In this document: in pieces, positions 1-8,775 of the stretch
How the letters are laid out: each line of letters starts with the position of its first letter
Position numbering within the stretch: the stretch's first letter is position 1
The notes under the pieces: generated by a model
The model's input: the letters and a program-made list of their open reading frames with translations, nothing else
Told to the model about the DNA's origin: nothing
Databases searched by the model: none
Program-made: the position numbers and the translations under genes
Assembly (NCBI GenBank): GCA_020721865.1
Contig: DYLW01000003.1
Location: forward strand, 3,319-43,985
DNA length: 40,667 bases
Direction: 5' to 3'
Source of the DNA: Leptospira biflexa
GTDB lineage: Bacteria > Spirochaetota > Leptospiria > Turneriellales > DYLW01

Positions 1-1851
1 ATGAAACCCATACAAATCATCCTCCTCGCTCTCCTCTTTCTGGCGTTCTCCTGTGCCCCGCCGGCCATTCCCGGAAAGGATGCAGCGGGCGGTAGTACCA
101 TGGCGGTGGGGAAAGTCTCCGGAAGGGCATACGCAGAGCCACAGAACCGGGTGCAGGTGTTGTTCAATAATCCCTGGATTCGCTATGATGAGTGCACGGG
201 GGATGTGGCCACGACCAATGTGTGCGATGTGAAAGCCGGAAAGACCGGGGAACAGACGGACAATAACGCAGACGCCCGTGCCATCAATACTGTTATTTCA
301 AATTTGATCATGCAGTCCGCCATCGACGTGGTGGAAGGGTATCTGCCCCAGAACGTCCATCTGGATGTGGCCACGCAGAATCTGGACAATAACCGTATCA
401 TAGAGGCCCTGGAATTTGCCGTAAAAAAAGGAGTGCATGTCCGTTTTGTGGGCAATCGGGAGAATGATGAGTACGATGGTCCCAATAAAACAGCTGAACA
501 GGCAAAAACCAGTCAATTTAAACCGGCAAAGGATTATACTTCCTCCGATGCGGGTTTTGGGGACATTGCAAAGATACTGGACGATTACTATCCCATCTCC
601 GTGGGTGGCACCAAATTTTACAAAAGGGAATATTTCCCTCTGGAGAATGGAAAAACGGAATACGATGGCAATTACACCGCTTATGACGGAAAAAATCCCT
701 GGGAGGTGAACCGGTTTTTTTATTCCGGGAGGGATGATTCCACCTCCACCAATTTAACCGGGGTAAGTGATTTCAACCTGGTGAACCACACCGGACAGAT
801 GCACCATAAATTTCTGCTCATCAAAAACCGCGTGCGGGATTCCGCTGGTCTCCCGGTTTCCTCCAACGGAAATCCGGTGATCCGTTATTATACGGTGACC
901 GGTTCTGCAAACCTCACGGATAACGATTTTTACCGGAATAACAATAATATCATCATTTTCCATGAGGACAGGGAATATATTGCCACGGATGCAGAAGATG
1001 GCAATGGCGGTGCATCGGCCAATGGTTTTCCGGACATGGAAGAGGTGACAGTCACCGGCGCCGATCCGAGAGTAAACCGCTGTCCGCTGGATACTCCCAC
1101 CACCCGGCCCTGTCTGTACAATACCTATAAACGCCAGATGAACTATCTGTTGAGTGACTATAACGATGCTTTCAAACCGGCGGATGCTCCGCTGAAGGAT
1201 TATGTCTTTGCCTCCGGTATTTCCCTGGATGTGTATTTTGCGGACTACCGCAGTGCCAATGTCATCCCCCGGATTACCGATGAGGTACTTTTGGCAAACT
1301 ATGCGGTGTATTTTATGGCGTTTTCTTTTTCCACCTCCACCTACCCGAATGACGGGGGGGTGCAGTTGCACGAAGCACTGAGCACCAAACATCCCAACCG
1401 GGGCTGGCTTTCTGTCTATGGTCTGGTGAGTCCGGACCGGAGTGAGAACCAGGCTTTGATGTCTGCTCTCAGTTCGTATGCCACCGTTTATGAATACGAT
1501 AACCATTCCCGGGATCCGGATTATTATCAAGGGGGACACCGGCTGCACCATAAGGTGATGATCATTGATCCCTGTGATGCCAATGCCACGGTGATCACCG
1601 GATCTGGCAACTGGTCCCAGACGGTGGACGGGCTCGATACAAAACCTTCTGCCGGCAATGAATTTGAGGATCCCCATGCATACCATACAGGGACTATCCC
1701 GGTGAAATATACCAAGGGCACCCATAATAATGAAGATATCATCATCATCCATTCCCGGGAAATCGCAAAAATTTATTATGAGAAGGAATTCCGCTATCTG
1801 GTGGAAAAATCCCGTCCTTCTTATCTGGGGTCCCTGCCGTTATGCAATTAA
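1..1851 (+). CDS. PLD/HKD-family nuclease-like lipoprotein (1 of 2)
   Basis: A 616-residue phospholipase-D-superfamily protein, expected to cleave phosphodiester bonds (DNA, RNA or phospholipid) outside the cytoplasm. The N-terminus is a lipoprotein signal ending AFSC with the lipidated Cys at residue 18. Two HxK motifs are visible. The first, HHKFLLIK at H268/K270, is followed by GSANL but has Lys where the motif Asp is expected. The second, HHKVMIID at H516/K518/D523, is complete and is followed by GSGNW. Two HKD half-sites are what a monomeric PLD fold needs. The gene starts at the first base of the window, so its ribosome binding site is not visible. Its end overlaps the next PLD gene by 10 bases, which suggests translational coupling. 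The substrate cannot be told from sequence; the neighbouring nuclease-type genes make nucleic acid the best guess. Confidence 0.85.
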   Translation: MKPIQIILLALLFLAFSCAPPAIPGKDAAGGSTMAVGKVSGRAYAEPQNRVQVLFNNPWIRYDECTGDVATTNVCDVKAGKTGEQTDNNADARAINTVISNLIMQSAIDVVEGYLPQNVHLDVATQNLDNNRIIEALEFAVKKGVHVRFVGNRENDEYDGPNKTAEQAKTSQFKPAKDYTSSDAGFGDIAKILDDYYPISVGGTKFYKREYFPLENGKTEYDGNYTAYDGKNPWEVNRFFYSGRDDSTSTNLTGVSDFNLVNHTGQMHHKFLLIKNRVRDSAGLPVSSNGNPVIRYYTVTGSANLTDNDFYRNNNNIIIFHEDREYIATDAEDGNGGASANGFPDMEEVTVTGADPRVNRCPLDTPTTRPCLYNTYKRQMNYLLSDYNDAFKPADAPLKDYVFASGISLDVYFADYRSANVIPRITDEVLLANYAVYFMAFSFSTSTYPNDGGVQLHEALSTKHPNRGWLSVYGLVSPDRSENQALMSALSSYATVYEYDNHSRDPDYYQGGHRLHHKVMIIDPCDANATVITGSGNWSQTVDGLDTKPSAGNEFEDPHAYHTGTIPVKYTKGTHNNEDIIIIHSREIAKIYYEKEFRYLVEKSRPSYLGSLPLCN

Positions 1852-3383
1852 ACAAAGTGAGGAGTATTCTGGTCTGGGTTTTTCTGTCCGCCGGGCCAAT
1901 GGCTCTGTTCTTTTCCTGTGCCCATTTCCTTCCGGGGGATGCCCCGGAAGAGAGCACCGCCACCGGGGTTTCCCGTTTGACGTTTGATCCCGCCCAGTCC
2001 CAAAGGGGGCTCATTGACCTGCTGGAAAATGCACGGGAGTCCATCTATGTTTCTCTTTATGGCTTTGATAATGAAGAGATTGACCGTGTGCTCATAAAAA
2101 TATGGCAGGAGAAGGGCACCTCCCGCTCCCTGGCCTATGCGAAAGCGAACCGGAAAGTGAAAATGGATTTTGTGACGGAATATGACTCGGAGAGTGAAGG
2201 GAGCTGGGACCGCCTCATCAAGGCCGGCCTGCCCGTGCATCTGCACAACGATTCCGGAATCATGCACAATAAATATTTTGTAGTGGATGAAAAATATGTG
2301 GTGACCGGTTCCACCAACCTCACGGAAGGGATGTGGAGCCATTTTAACAATATGATCATCATCCATTCTCCGGAGCTGGCCACGGATTATTTGCGGGATT
2401 TCCACGTTCAGAAAACCGGAACCAGTGCCACCGGGAAGGATGACCGCTTCAAAGTCCTGTATGGAAGCGGAGCCGGGGCGGATGAAACTATTGGAACGGG
2501 GGATGACACCACACCCGGCGATCTGTTTGGCAACAAAGTCATCTGCAATCCGGCGTATCCCGGTCTGGATTCGGGAATCTGTAATGAAATTCTGGCGGGT
2601 AGCAAAAAATGGAAAGATATCACTCTCACCGATGCCCAGTGGGCAGCTATTCAGAACACAGGTTTTGCACGGGAGCTGTATTCGGTTTCGGATTATAACC
2701 AGTTCAAAGGGAAATGGCCGGAAGGGTACCGAAGGGTGGGCGTACATTCCATTGGCGTTTTCTTCACCCCGTACCGGGAGACTTTCCCCAGCTATCTTTA
2801 TGAAAGTGGCAGCACCGGCGGGCGGGATTATTATTATATGAATTATGACTCTGGATTGCTGGAAGTAAAAAACAATGAAAATGCCATGAATATTGTCTTG
2901 CCTCTTCTGGAAGCCGCCACCCAATCCATTACGGTGTATTCTTTTGCGTTCACAGATAAGGTGATCATTGACCGGCTCATCAAAGCAAAGGAACAAAGAG
3001 GGGTGGATGTGAAAGTCTATATGGATTATAACATGTTCCGCTCCACATACCAGTATAATATTTTTTCCTACCGGGAGCTGGCGGAAAGAATCCAGAAAGT
3101 GAAAGTCACCCGGCGGACAAACGGTGGTCTTCTCCACCATAAAGTCATTTTGATTGACAGAGATATTGTGATCCTGGGTTCCCTGAATTTCAGTGAGAAC
3201 GCGGTATCCAGCAATGATGAAAACTTTGTGGTGATCCGCAACGCCCGCAATCTGGTGGATGCCTTTGAAACGGAATCCTTCCAGATTAACCGGGAATCCA
3301 AATTCCTGCTGGATCTGGAAGCTTTTTCCGGGGCGTATGACGCGAACGATGCGGAGATATCTCCGTTTGACCTGACGGATTAG
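1842..3383 (+). CDS. PLD/HKD-family nuclease-like lipoprotein (2 of 2)
   Basis: A 513-residue phospholipase-D-superfamily protein with two intact active-site motifs: HNKYFVVD (H142/K144/D149) followed by GSTNL, and HHKVILID (H432/K434/D439) followed by GSLNF. The N-terminal hydrophobic stretch ends FFSC, giving a likely lipidated Cys26. This is the more canonical of the two adjacent PLD enzymes and should be catalytically competent as a monomer. The start is the ATG that overlaps the end of the upstream PLD gene by 10 bases. The next gene follows after 3 bases. Nuclease activity is inferred from context; lipid hydrolysis or transfer, as in cardiolipin synthase relatives, is the alternative. 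No transmembrane segments are seen apart from the signal. Confidence 0.87.
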   Translation: MQLNKVRSILVWVFLSAGPMALFFSCAHFLPGDAPEESTATGVSRLTFDPAQSQRGLIDLLENARESIYVSLYGFDNEEIDRVLIKIWQEKGTSRSLAYAKANRKVKMDFVTEYDSESEGSWDRLIKAGLPVHLHNDSGIMHNKYFVVDEKYVVTGSTNLTEGMWSHFNNMIIIHSPELATDYLRDFHVQKTGTSATGKDDRFKVLYGSGAGADETIGTGDDTTPGDLFGNKVICNPAYPGLDSGICNEILAGSKKWKDITLTDAQWAAIQNTGFARELYSVSDYNQFKGKWPEGYRRVGVHSIGVFFTPYRETFPSYLYESGSTGGRDYYYMNYDSGLLEVKNNENAMNIVLPLLEAATQSITVYSFAFTDKVIIDRLIKAKEQRGVDVKVYMDYNMFRSTYQYNIFSYRELAERIQKVKVTRRTNGGLLHHKVILIDRDIVILGSLNFSENAVSSNDENFVVIRNARNLVDAFETESFQINRESKFLLDLEAFSGAYDANDAEISPFDLTD

Positions 3384-3386
3384 AGT

Positions 3387-5381
3387 ATGAAAAATAAAAT
3401 CAAAAAATCCCTTTTTCTTCTCACATCGGCGGTGCTTTTTTTCTCCTGTACGGATGCCTCTAAGAATGCGGAGCAAAACCCACCGGTCTTTCTGTCCTCT
3501 TCTGATGCGAAGCTCGCGGAAAAAGTATCCGCATTGCGAAACCCCAAAGGTCTCATCAGTTGCACGCTCCAAAATATTGTGGGCCAGCCCGGCTCTGTTC
3601 TAACCCTGAAAAAAGACCAGGGGGGCAGCCTCTGTGAAGACCGGGAAAATTTCCATGAATATTTTATTTTTGATGAAGATGAAAGCATCTTTATATTGCA
3701 GACAAACCCCACCGTTTTTCTGTATATTAATTCCAAAGAATTCCATTTTCACCTGACCAATGAATATAACCAGTTCGTGGCCAATCCCACCATCGGGGCC
3801 ACTGATAAAATTAAAAATTCTCAGACATTTTACCGCACAGTGGGGGACTATGAGATTGCCCTGAGCTTTACCCCCAATGAAGCGGTGTATTCCTCCTCCG
3901 GGGCCAATGAGGGCAGGATTCAGGATCGCAATTCCGCCAGTTATATTGACTTCTGGCGTCTGCTGGATGCTTCCCGGAACGCGGTGGTGTATATTCCGGG
4001 TACATTTGAGGAGCAGCGTCTGTTCACAGACCTGTACTGCCAGGTACAGAAGGGAAATACCCGACGGGTGTATACCCCGGAATCTCTTATGACCCTGAAC
4101 AGCCTGCCCGAGTGGTTCCGCACGTCGGGTGATGAGCGTTATGACAAGGCCTGTGTGGACGCACAGCAGCGTTCCCGTTCCACCATCCGGCCGTGGTATA
4201 TGCTCCGCTCTGATCTGGGCAGCTCATTGAAATTTTTTATTTCCTTTGGGAAGGATCTGGTGATCAACGATGCCCTTTTGGGAGCGGAGGATATCAACTT
4301 TGCAGACCGGCTCAAACTCACCCGCCCGTACGCATTCTTTGTGACTGTCCCTCTGGGGAATTCCATGGAAGAAGCAGCCCAAAAAGATTATCTCAACAAC
4401 CGCCATGGATTCACCCTCCAGATCCGGGGGAATGTGGACTCCCTGTACCAGAACGCCCGGGATTTGGGAATGCCGGGATATGAGGATGCCTTTGCTCCTG
4501 TCAAGGTGCTCAGTGCTTCCGTGAATGGATCCACCCTCAAACTCAACTGGTCGGAAGTGGCCGATGTGCAGATCCGGCACTATGCCACCGCTGCGAAAAA
4601 GACGCTCGCGGAGATAGAAGCCATTCCGGATGGTTCCTTTTCTGTGATGGCAAACGCCACCGGTACCAACGAGAAAACCTTCAATATCGGCACCGGGCTC
4701 TGTGCCAATGGCAGTATCACCCGAGGCTGTGCCCACTGGTTCCGGGTGAGCGGTGTGAGTACCACTCCCTCCAATGCGGTGGCGGTGGTTCCCCGGGATC
4801 CGGCTGCGGATGAAATACTTTTTACGGAGATCATGTGGATGGGGACAGCACAAAGCGGGGATACAGACTCTTATGACGAATGGTTTGAGATTAAGAATAC
4901 TTCCACACAGATCCTTGAATTATCCACTTTGGATTTTTATAACGGGGGAAACACCCGGGACAAAATTACTTTTGGTCCCAATTACAACGCATCCGCAACC
5001 CTCACTGGCCATGAACCCCTGGGCTCTCGCGAGCTGGATCCGGAGGGATTCCTCTATCCCGGGGAATATGCGGTGGTGGCCCGTAAAACGGATGTATATT
5101 TTGCTAATTTTACCGGATTAAAATTATATAAAAGGACCACGGGCAATTTCAGCAATTCCGGAACGTCTCTTTATTTGGGGCTGGGGCTTTCCGGGGAATC
5201 CATTGGTACCACACTGAATACTGTTACCTATGATGGCACGAAGGGCGAAAACGGCACCCCCAAAAAATCCATGGTGTATACGACCACTCCCGAATGGGGC
5301 ACATCGGCCATTGATTCCAACCAGCCCGCCGCCGGTTTGAACTTTGCAACGCCGGGTTTTGCCGGAGCCGGGGAATACTGA
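3387..5381 (+). CDS. Lipoprotein with C-terminal lamin-tail domain (LTD)
   Basis: A 664-residue predicted lipoprotein; the signal ends LFFSC with Cys21. The first ~360 residues are of no family I recognise. Residues ~370-470 look like a beta-sandwich of fibronectin-III type (KVLSASVNGSTLKLNWSEV, then ...HWFRVSGVS). Residues ~474-660 are a lamin-tail domain: it starts DEILFTEIMWMG, then YDEWFEIKNTS, FLYPGEYAVVAR and SLYLGLGLSG. Bacterial LTDs are known as immunoglobulin-like modules in exported proteins, often joined to EEP, calcineurin-like or other phosphoesterases. Here the LTD is on a separate polypeptide beside PLD and EEP enzymes, so it may act as substrate-binding or scaffolding partner. 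No catalytic motif was found. It lies 3 bases after the second PLD gene and 36 bases before the outer-membrane protein gene. Confidence 0.75.
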   Translation: MKNKIKKSLFLLTSAVLFFSCTDASKNAEQNPPVFLSSSDAKLAEKVSALRNPKGLISCTLQNIVGQPGSVLTLKKDQGGSLCEDRENFHEYFIFDEDESIFILQTNPTVFLYINSKEFHFHLTNEYNQFVANPTIGATDKIKNSQTFYRTVGDYEIALSFTPNEAVYSSSGANEGRIQDRNSASYIDFWRLLDASRNAVVYIPGTFEEQRLFTDLYCQVQKGNTRRVYTPESLMTLNSLPEWFRTSGDERYDKACVDAQQRSRSTIRPWYMLRSDLGSSLKFFISFGKDLVINDALLGAEDINFADRLKLTRPYAFFVTVPLGNSMEEAAQKDYLNNRHGFTLQIRGNVDSLYQNARDLGMPGYEDAFAPVKVLSASVNGSTLKLNWSEVADVQIRHYATAAKKTLAEIEAIPDGSFSVMANATGTNEKTFNIGTGLCANGSITRGCAHWFRVSGVSTTPSNAVAVVPRDPAADEILFTEIMWMGTAQSGDTDSYDEWFEIKNTSTQILELSTLDFYNGGNTRDKITFGPNYNASATLTGHEPLGSRELDPEGFLYPGEYAVVARKTDVYFANFTGLKLYKRTTGNFSNSGTSLYLGLGLSGESIGTTLNTVTYDGTKGENGTPKKSMVYTTTPEWGTSAIDSNQPAAGLNFATPGFAGAGEY

Positions 5382-5417
5382 GAGATATTTTATTGATAAA
5401 GAGTTAAAGAGGAGATT

Positions 5418-6896
5418 ATGATAAAGAAAAAAAATGAAACAAGAATGCAATGGCTCCGGGGGGGAGGAGTTGCACTTCTTGTATTTATGTTCGCATTGCC
5501 GGGAAGTCTGTTTTCCTATTCCTTTCATCTGGAATTCAATTCGGACGGCTACCACTTTAACAATGCGGATTTTATCAATTATGATAAAAAGAGATATGAA
5601 GAAAACCAGCCCGTGGACCGGCAAAATTCGGACGATGCCATCTCTTTTGTGTATTCCGGCATTTCCCTGGGCTTTATGCAGCGGTATAAATTCAGCGAGT
5701 TTTTTGTCACCATCCGCCAGTCCGGAATGTGGGGCAGTGACTCCCTGGAAGGTCGCCCGGTAGAAAACAATACCATCACGTATTCGGAGCTGTATTTCAA
5801 TTATTATTTCACCCAGGATTTGATGATGAGTCTGGGCCGCTACCGGTATTCCCTGGAAGACGCCACGCAGGAATATTTTTTCAACGATACCATCGACGGG
5901 ATTTCCCTGAAGCATGAGCTTCCTTGGGGAATGCAGTACCGCATCCTCCTGGATGTGCTGGGAATTGCCTCCAAACCGGAAGACACCCGGGTCTGGTTTT
6001 CCCTCGCCAAAGATAAGGAACAGATTGATGATTTTCAGGGGGACACCGCCACCCTGCGTGCGGGTTTGATCTTTGACCATGAGGCGTTTAAAATTGCCGA
6101 TGAGTATTTGCAGTACAAGCTGTTCTCCTTTTATCTGCGGTACGGTGCCAATACGTCCGGAGGTGCGGATATAGCGGAAAACGGACGCAGTGCCCTGAAT
6201 GAGGCGGATAACGATTATCTGTCCAATTCCGGAGTCCGCTTTTCCTATGAAATCTCCCGGATCTGGGCCACGGATCTGACGGTGGCGTATTCCATTGGCG
6301 TGGATAACCAGTTTAACGATAAACGAGAATACAAGGATCTGGCCGCCGCCATGAACCACCGTCTGGAATCCAGCCGATTGAATTGGCCGGTGGATGTGAT
6401 GCTGGATCTGAGCTTGGGGTATTTTGGTCCCAAATATGCTTCCATGAAGGCAAACTCCCCCGGTGGTACCCTGGTGACCGCGTATAAAGGATATTTTCCA
6501 TCGCCCTATGCGTACTTCTATGAAATCCGGGATGAAGCCAAAAGCGAATATGAGGTGGGCTCCGTGGATAAAACGGTGTCCAAATCCTTTGGGCGGGCGG
6601 AAATCTCCGCGTATCTGGGTGGCTTTCTGGCCAGCGTCTCCGGACTGGTGCTCTTTGCCAACGAACGCGACAACGATGGAAAAACCCAGTTTGGGGAGAC
6701 CAACGCTTTTATGGGAACGGAAGTGGAAGCCTCCCTGCGGTATAATCTGGATAATATCTCCTTTGAGCTTCTGGGAGGGGTCTTTCTGCCCGGAGATTAC
6801 TTTGAGAAACGCTCCAAGGAAAATGTGTATCTGCCGCTGGGGAAAGATCCCATGTACGGAGCCGGTTTGAGCGTGGTGTACGCTCTGGATTTTTGA
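5418..6896 (+). CDS. Predicted outer-membrane beta-barrel protein
   Basis: A 492-residue protein of no named family that I recognise. It has a basic N-terminus with a hydrophobic signal (ALLVFMFALPGSLFS) and no lipobox Cys. The rest is alternating polar/aromatic strands (for example YSELYFNYYF, RILLDVLGIA, FELLGGVFLP) and it ends in a terminal Phe (VVYALDF). This is the usual look of an outer-membrane beta-barrel. A GAGGAG ribosome binding site at about 5409-5414 supports the ATG at 5418. It sits in the middle of the exported nuclease cluster, 36 bases after the LTD gene and 18 bases before the SNase-like gene. It could anchor the enzymes at the surface or be a channel for released nucleotides; both roles are inference. 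Confidence 0.65.
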   Translation: MIKKKNETRMQWLRGGGVALLVFMFALPGSLFSYSFHLEFNSDGYHFNNADFINYDKKRYEENQPVDRQNSDDAISFVYSGISLGFMQRYKFSEFFVTIRQSGMWGSDSLEGRPVENNTITYSELYFNYYFTQDLMMSLGRYRYSLEDATQEYFFNDTIDGISLKHELPWGMQYRILLDVLGIASKPEDTRVWFSLAKDKEQIDDFQGDTATLRAGLIFDHEAFKIADEYLQYKLFSFYLRYGANTSGGADIAENGRSALNEADNDYLSNSGVRFSYEISRIWATDLTVAYSIGVDNQFNDKREYKDLAAAMNHRLESSRLNWPVDVMLDLSLGYFGPKYASMKANSPGGTLVTAYKGYFPSPYAYFYEIRDEAKSEYEVGSVDKTVSKSFGRAEISAYLGGFLASVSGLVLFANERDNDGKTQFGETNAFMGTEVEASLRYNLDNISFELLGGVFLPGDYFEKRSKENVYLPLGKDPMYGAGLSVVYALDF

Positions 6897-6914
6897 GGGT
6901 TGGAGGATATAAAA

Positions 6915-7592
6915 ATGGATAAAAAATTAAAATATGGCATGGTGACTGTCACCGTTCTTATTCTTACACTTCTGGCGGTTTTTTCCCCGATTTTCCCCCA
7001 GGCGGCGGTGGTGGAGATCAAAGAAAAAAGTGAATTTGAAAAGGAGCATATCCGCAAGTCCAGCCTGGAAGCGGTGACCATGGAAAAAGTGCTCACTAAT
7101 AATTCCGCCTCTGTCACCCTGAATAACTGGGACAGACGGATTGAGCTGATTGGAGTGGAATTGCCGGAATATAAAGAAATACAGGGATATTTTGACAAAG
7201 GTCTGTTGCCCAAGAATGAGCAGGAGCATATAAAAACGGTGTATTCAGACGCAAGGGGAGCCTTGAAAGAATACGCCACCAAGGGCGATGTGCTGTACAT
7301 AGAGCAGGATGTCCGGCAAAAGAATGCGTTTGGGAATCTGCTGGTATATCTGTATTCCCCTAACCGGAAGATTATCAATGTGGAGCTTGTCCGGGCCGGC
7401 TATGCGTATCCGGTGACAGACATCGACAATAAAAAATACGAGGCTGGTATGAAAGCGGCCCTGGATTATGCCATCGACCATAAAAACGGTCTGTATAAAG
7501 TATGGCTGCTCCGTCTGAAAAGTGAAAGCACATCCGGGGACAAAAAAGGAAAGGTGGTAATTGAGAAGATTGTTGCTCCGGAGGTGCGTTGA
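6915..7592 (+). CDS. SNase-fold (thermonuclease-like) exported protein, catalytic residues replaced
   Basis: A 225-residue protein with an N-terminal hydrophobic segment (residues ~7-31) and a staphylococcal-nuclease fold over residues ~50-200. Recognisable elements are IELIGVELPE (family RLIGIDTPE), AFGNLLVYLY (family YGRLLAYVY) and VELVRAGYAYP. By hand alignment the catalytic positions are changed: Arg35 is E77, Asp40 is E82, Arg87 is N141, and Asp21 is probably Ala65; only Glu43 (E85) is kept. It is therefore likely a non-catalytic, nucleic-acid-binding relative. I chose ATG 6915 because GGAGG lies 8 bases upstream at 6902-6906; a TTG at 6900 would overlap that site. One base separates it from the next gene. 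Confidence 0.75.
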   Translation: MDKKLKYGMVTVTVLILTLLAVFSPIFPQAAVVEIKEKSEFEKEHIRKSSLEAVTMEKVLTNNSASVTLNNWDRRIELIGVELPEYKEIQGYFDKGLLPKNEQEHIKTVYSDARGALKEYATKGDVLYIEQDVRQKNAFGNLLVYLYSPNRKIINVELVRAGYAYPVTDIDNKKYEAGMKAALDYAIDHKNGLYKVWLLRLKSESTSGDKKGKVVIEKIVAPEVR

Positions 7593-7593
7593 A

Positions 7594-8751
7594 ATGGTTA
7601 TCATGGACAGGATAAAAAAAATTGTCTTTTTTTTGATGGTTCTACTTCCGGGCTTTTTCCTCTTAGCTGCGGATTCCTTTACAGAGAAACCCATGCCGGA
7701 AGGGATGGCCACCAAAACCCGGATTATTGTGATGACCATGAACGCAGAAAACCTGTTTGATACCGAACACGATCCGGGAAAGCTGGATTTCACATACATG
7801 CCCAAAAGTGTCAAAGACCAGAGTCCCCAAATCCAGAGGGAGTGTGGAAAAATGGGCAAGGGGAAGAAATCCTGTCTGGCGAATGACTGGAATGAAACTC
7901 TTCTGCAGAAAAAACTGAACAATATGACCAGTGCTATTCTGGCCAATGGGAGTCCGGATATCATCCTGTTTCAGGAAGTGGAAAACGTTAAAATTCTGAA
8001 CCGGCTCAAGGATTATATCAACGCCCGCTCCTCCGCAAAAAGTGGTCATTATCTGGAAGCCGTTCTGGTGGAAGGCTCTGACCGACGGGGAATTGACAAT
8101 GCCATATTATCCAAGCTGCCCCTTACGTCCGCACCGCTCACCCATGAGATGAACTGGGAACGCTACGGCAAGCCCAGAGATTCCCGGGGCGTCCTGGAGG
8201 CCACGTTCCGGTTGCCTGGAAACGGCAGAGACAAACTCACCGTTTTTGTGTATCACTTTCCCGCCCAGATGCTGGATACAAAATTCCGTGCGGTTTCCAT
8301 GGAACACCTCCGGTCTGTGATGGAAGACAAAAAAAGAGACATTCAGAGCCGGGAGGAGAATGTTCTCATGGTGGCCGGCGGAGACTCCAATATTGTGAGC
8401 AAAGAGGAATCTCTCTGGAAAGAATATTTTAATGGCTATATCATATCCAGAAATCTGATCCAATCGGACGATGAAAAAAGATCCGGGGCTAGAGGAACCC
8501 ATAATTACAAGGGCGAATGGTCGTATCTGGATGTGTTGGTGTTCCCTGGAGAAATGTCCCCAGTAACCGCTCCGGAGAAGAAATCCCGCTGGATTGTGGA
8601 TGAAAAATCGGCACGGGTGGCCAATGCCTGGAGTGGGCAGTACACCGTGGGGAAAAACGGAGAACGAATTCCCAAAGCGTTCCGTCATCCGGATTACAAC
8701 GGAGTGGCTGACCACTTTCCCTTTATTGTGGAAATTGTCCGGAATTATTAA
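7594..8751 (+). CDS. Endonuclease/exonuclease/phosphatase (EEP, DNase I-like) family protein, copy 1
   Basis: A 385-residue exported hydrolase of the EEP superfamily, which cleaves phosphodiesters or phosphomonoesters using Mg2+. All expected motifs are present in order: TMNAENLFD (metal-ligand region), LFQEVEN (metal-binding Glu), NAILSKLP, VYHFPAQ (catalytic His strand), AGGDSN, GTHNYKGEWSYLD and the C-terminal DHFPF His. An N-terminal hydrophobic segment (IVFFLMVLLPGFFLLAA) without a Cys suggests a secretion signal or anchor. The start at 7594 is supported by GGAGG at 7580-7584; an ATG at 7603 is also possible. It is a tandem paralogue of the following gene. DNase activity is the favoured reading because of the neighbours, but sugar-phosphate or lipid phosphodiesters cannot be excluded. 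Confidence 0.85.
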   Translation: MVIMDRIKKIVFFLMVLLPGFFLLAADSFTEKPMPEGMATKTRIIVMTMNAENLFDTEHDPGKLDFTYMPKSVKDQSPQIQRECGKMGKGKKSCLANDWNETLLQKKLNNMTSAILANGSPDIILFQEVENVKILNRLKDYINARSSAKSGHYLEAVLVEGSDRRGIDNAILSKLPLTSAPLTHEMNWERYGKPRDSRGVLEATFRLPGNGRDKLTVFVYHFPAQMLDTKFRAVSMEHLRSVMEDKKRDIQSREENVLMVAGGDSNIVSKEESLWKEYFNGYIISRNLIQSDDEKRSGARGTHNYKGEWSYLDVLVFPGEMSPVTAPEKKSRWIVDEKSARVANAWSGQYTVGKNGERIPKAFRHPDYNGVADHFPFIVEIVRNY

Positions 8752-8775
8752 TGGACGAGCTATTGAGGAGAGAAA

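Noticed and set aside
1848..3572. Long open frame on the minus strand, 574 codons
   Set aside because: Antisense to two clear lipoprotein genes with intact PLD motifs; the translation has no domain or signal, and the frame arises from codon bias. The same holds for minus-strand frames at 754-1752 and 5124-6359.
6900..6914. TTG start for the SNase-like protein
   Set aside because: It would overlap the GGAGG at 6902-6906 that is well spaced for ATG 6915, and adds no signal-peptide feature.
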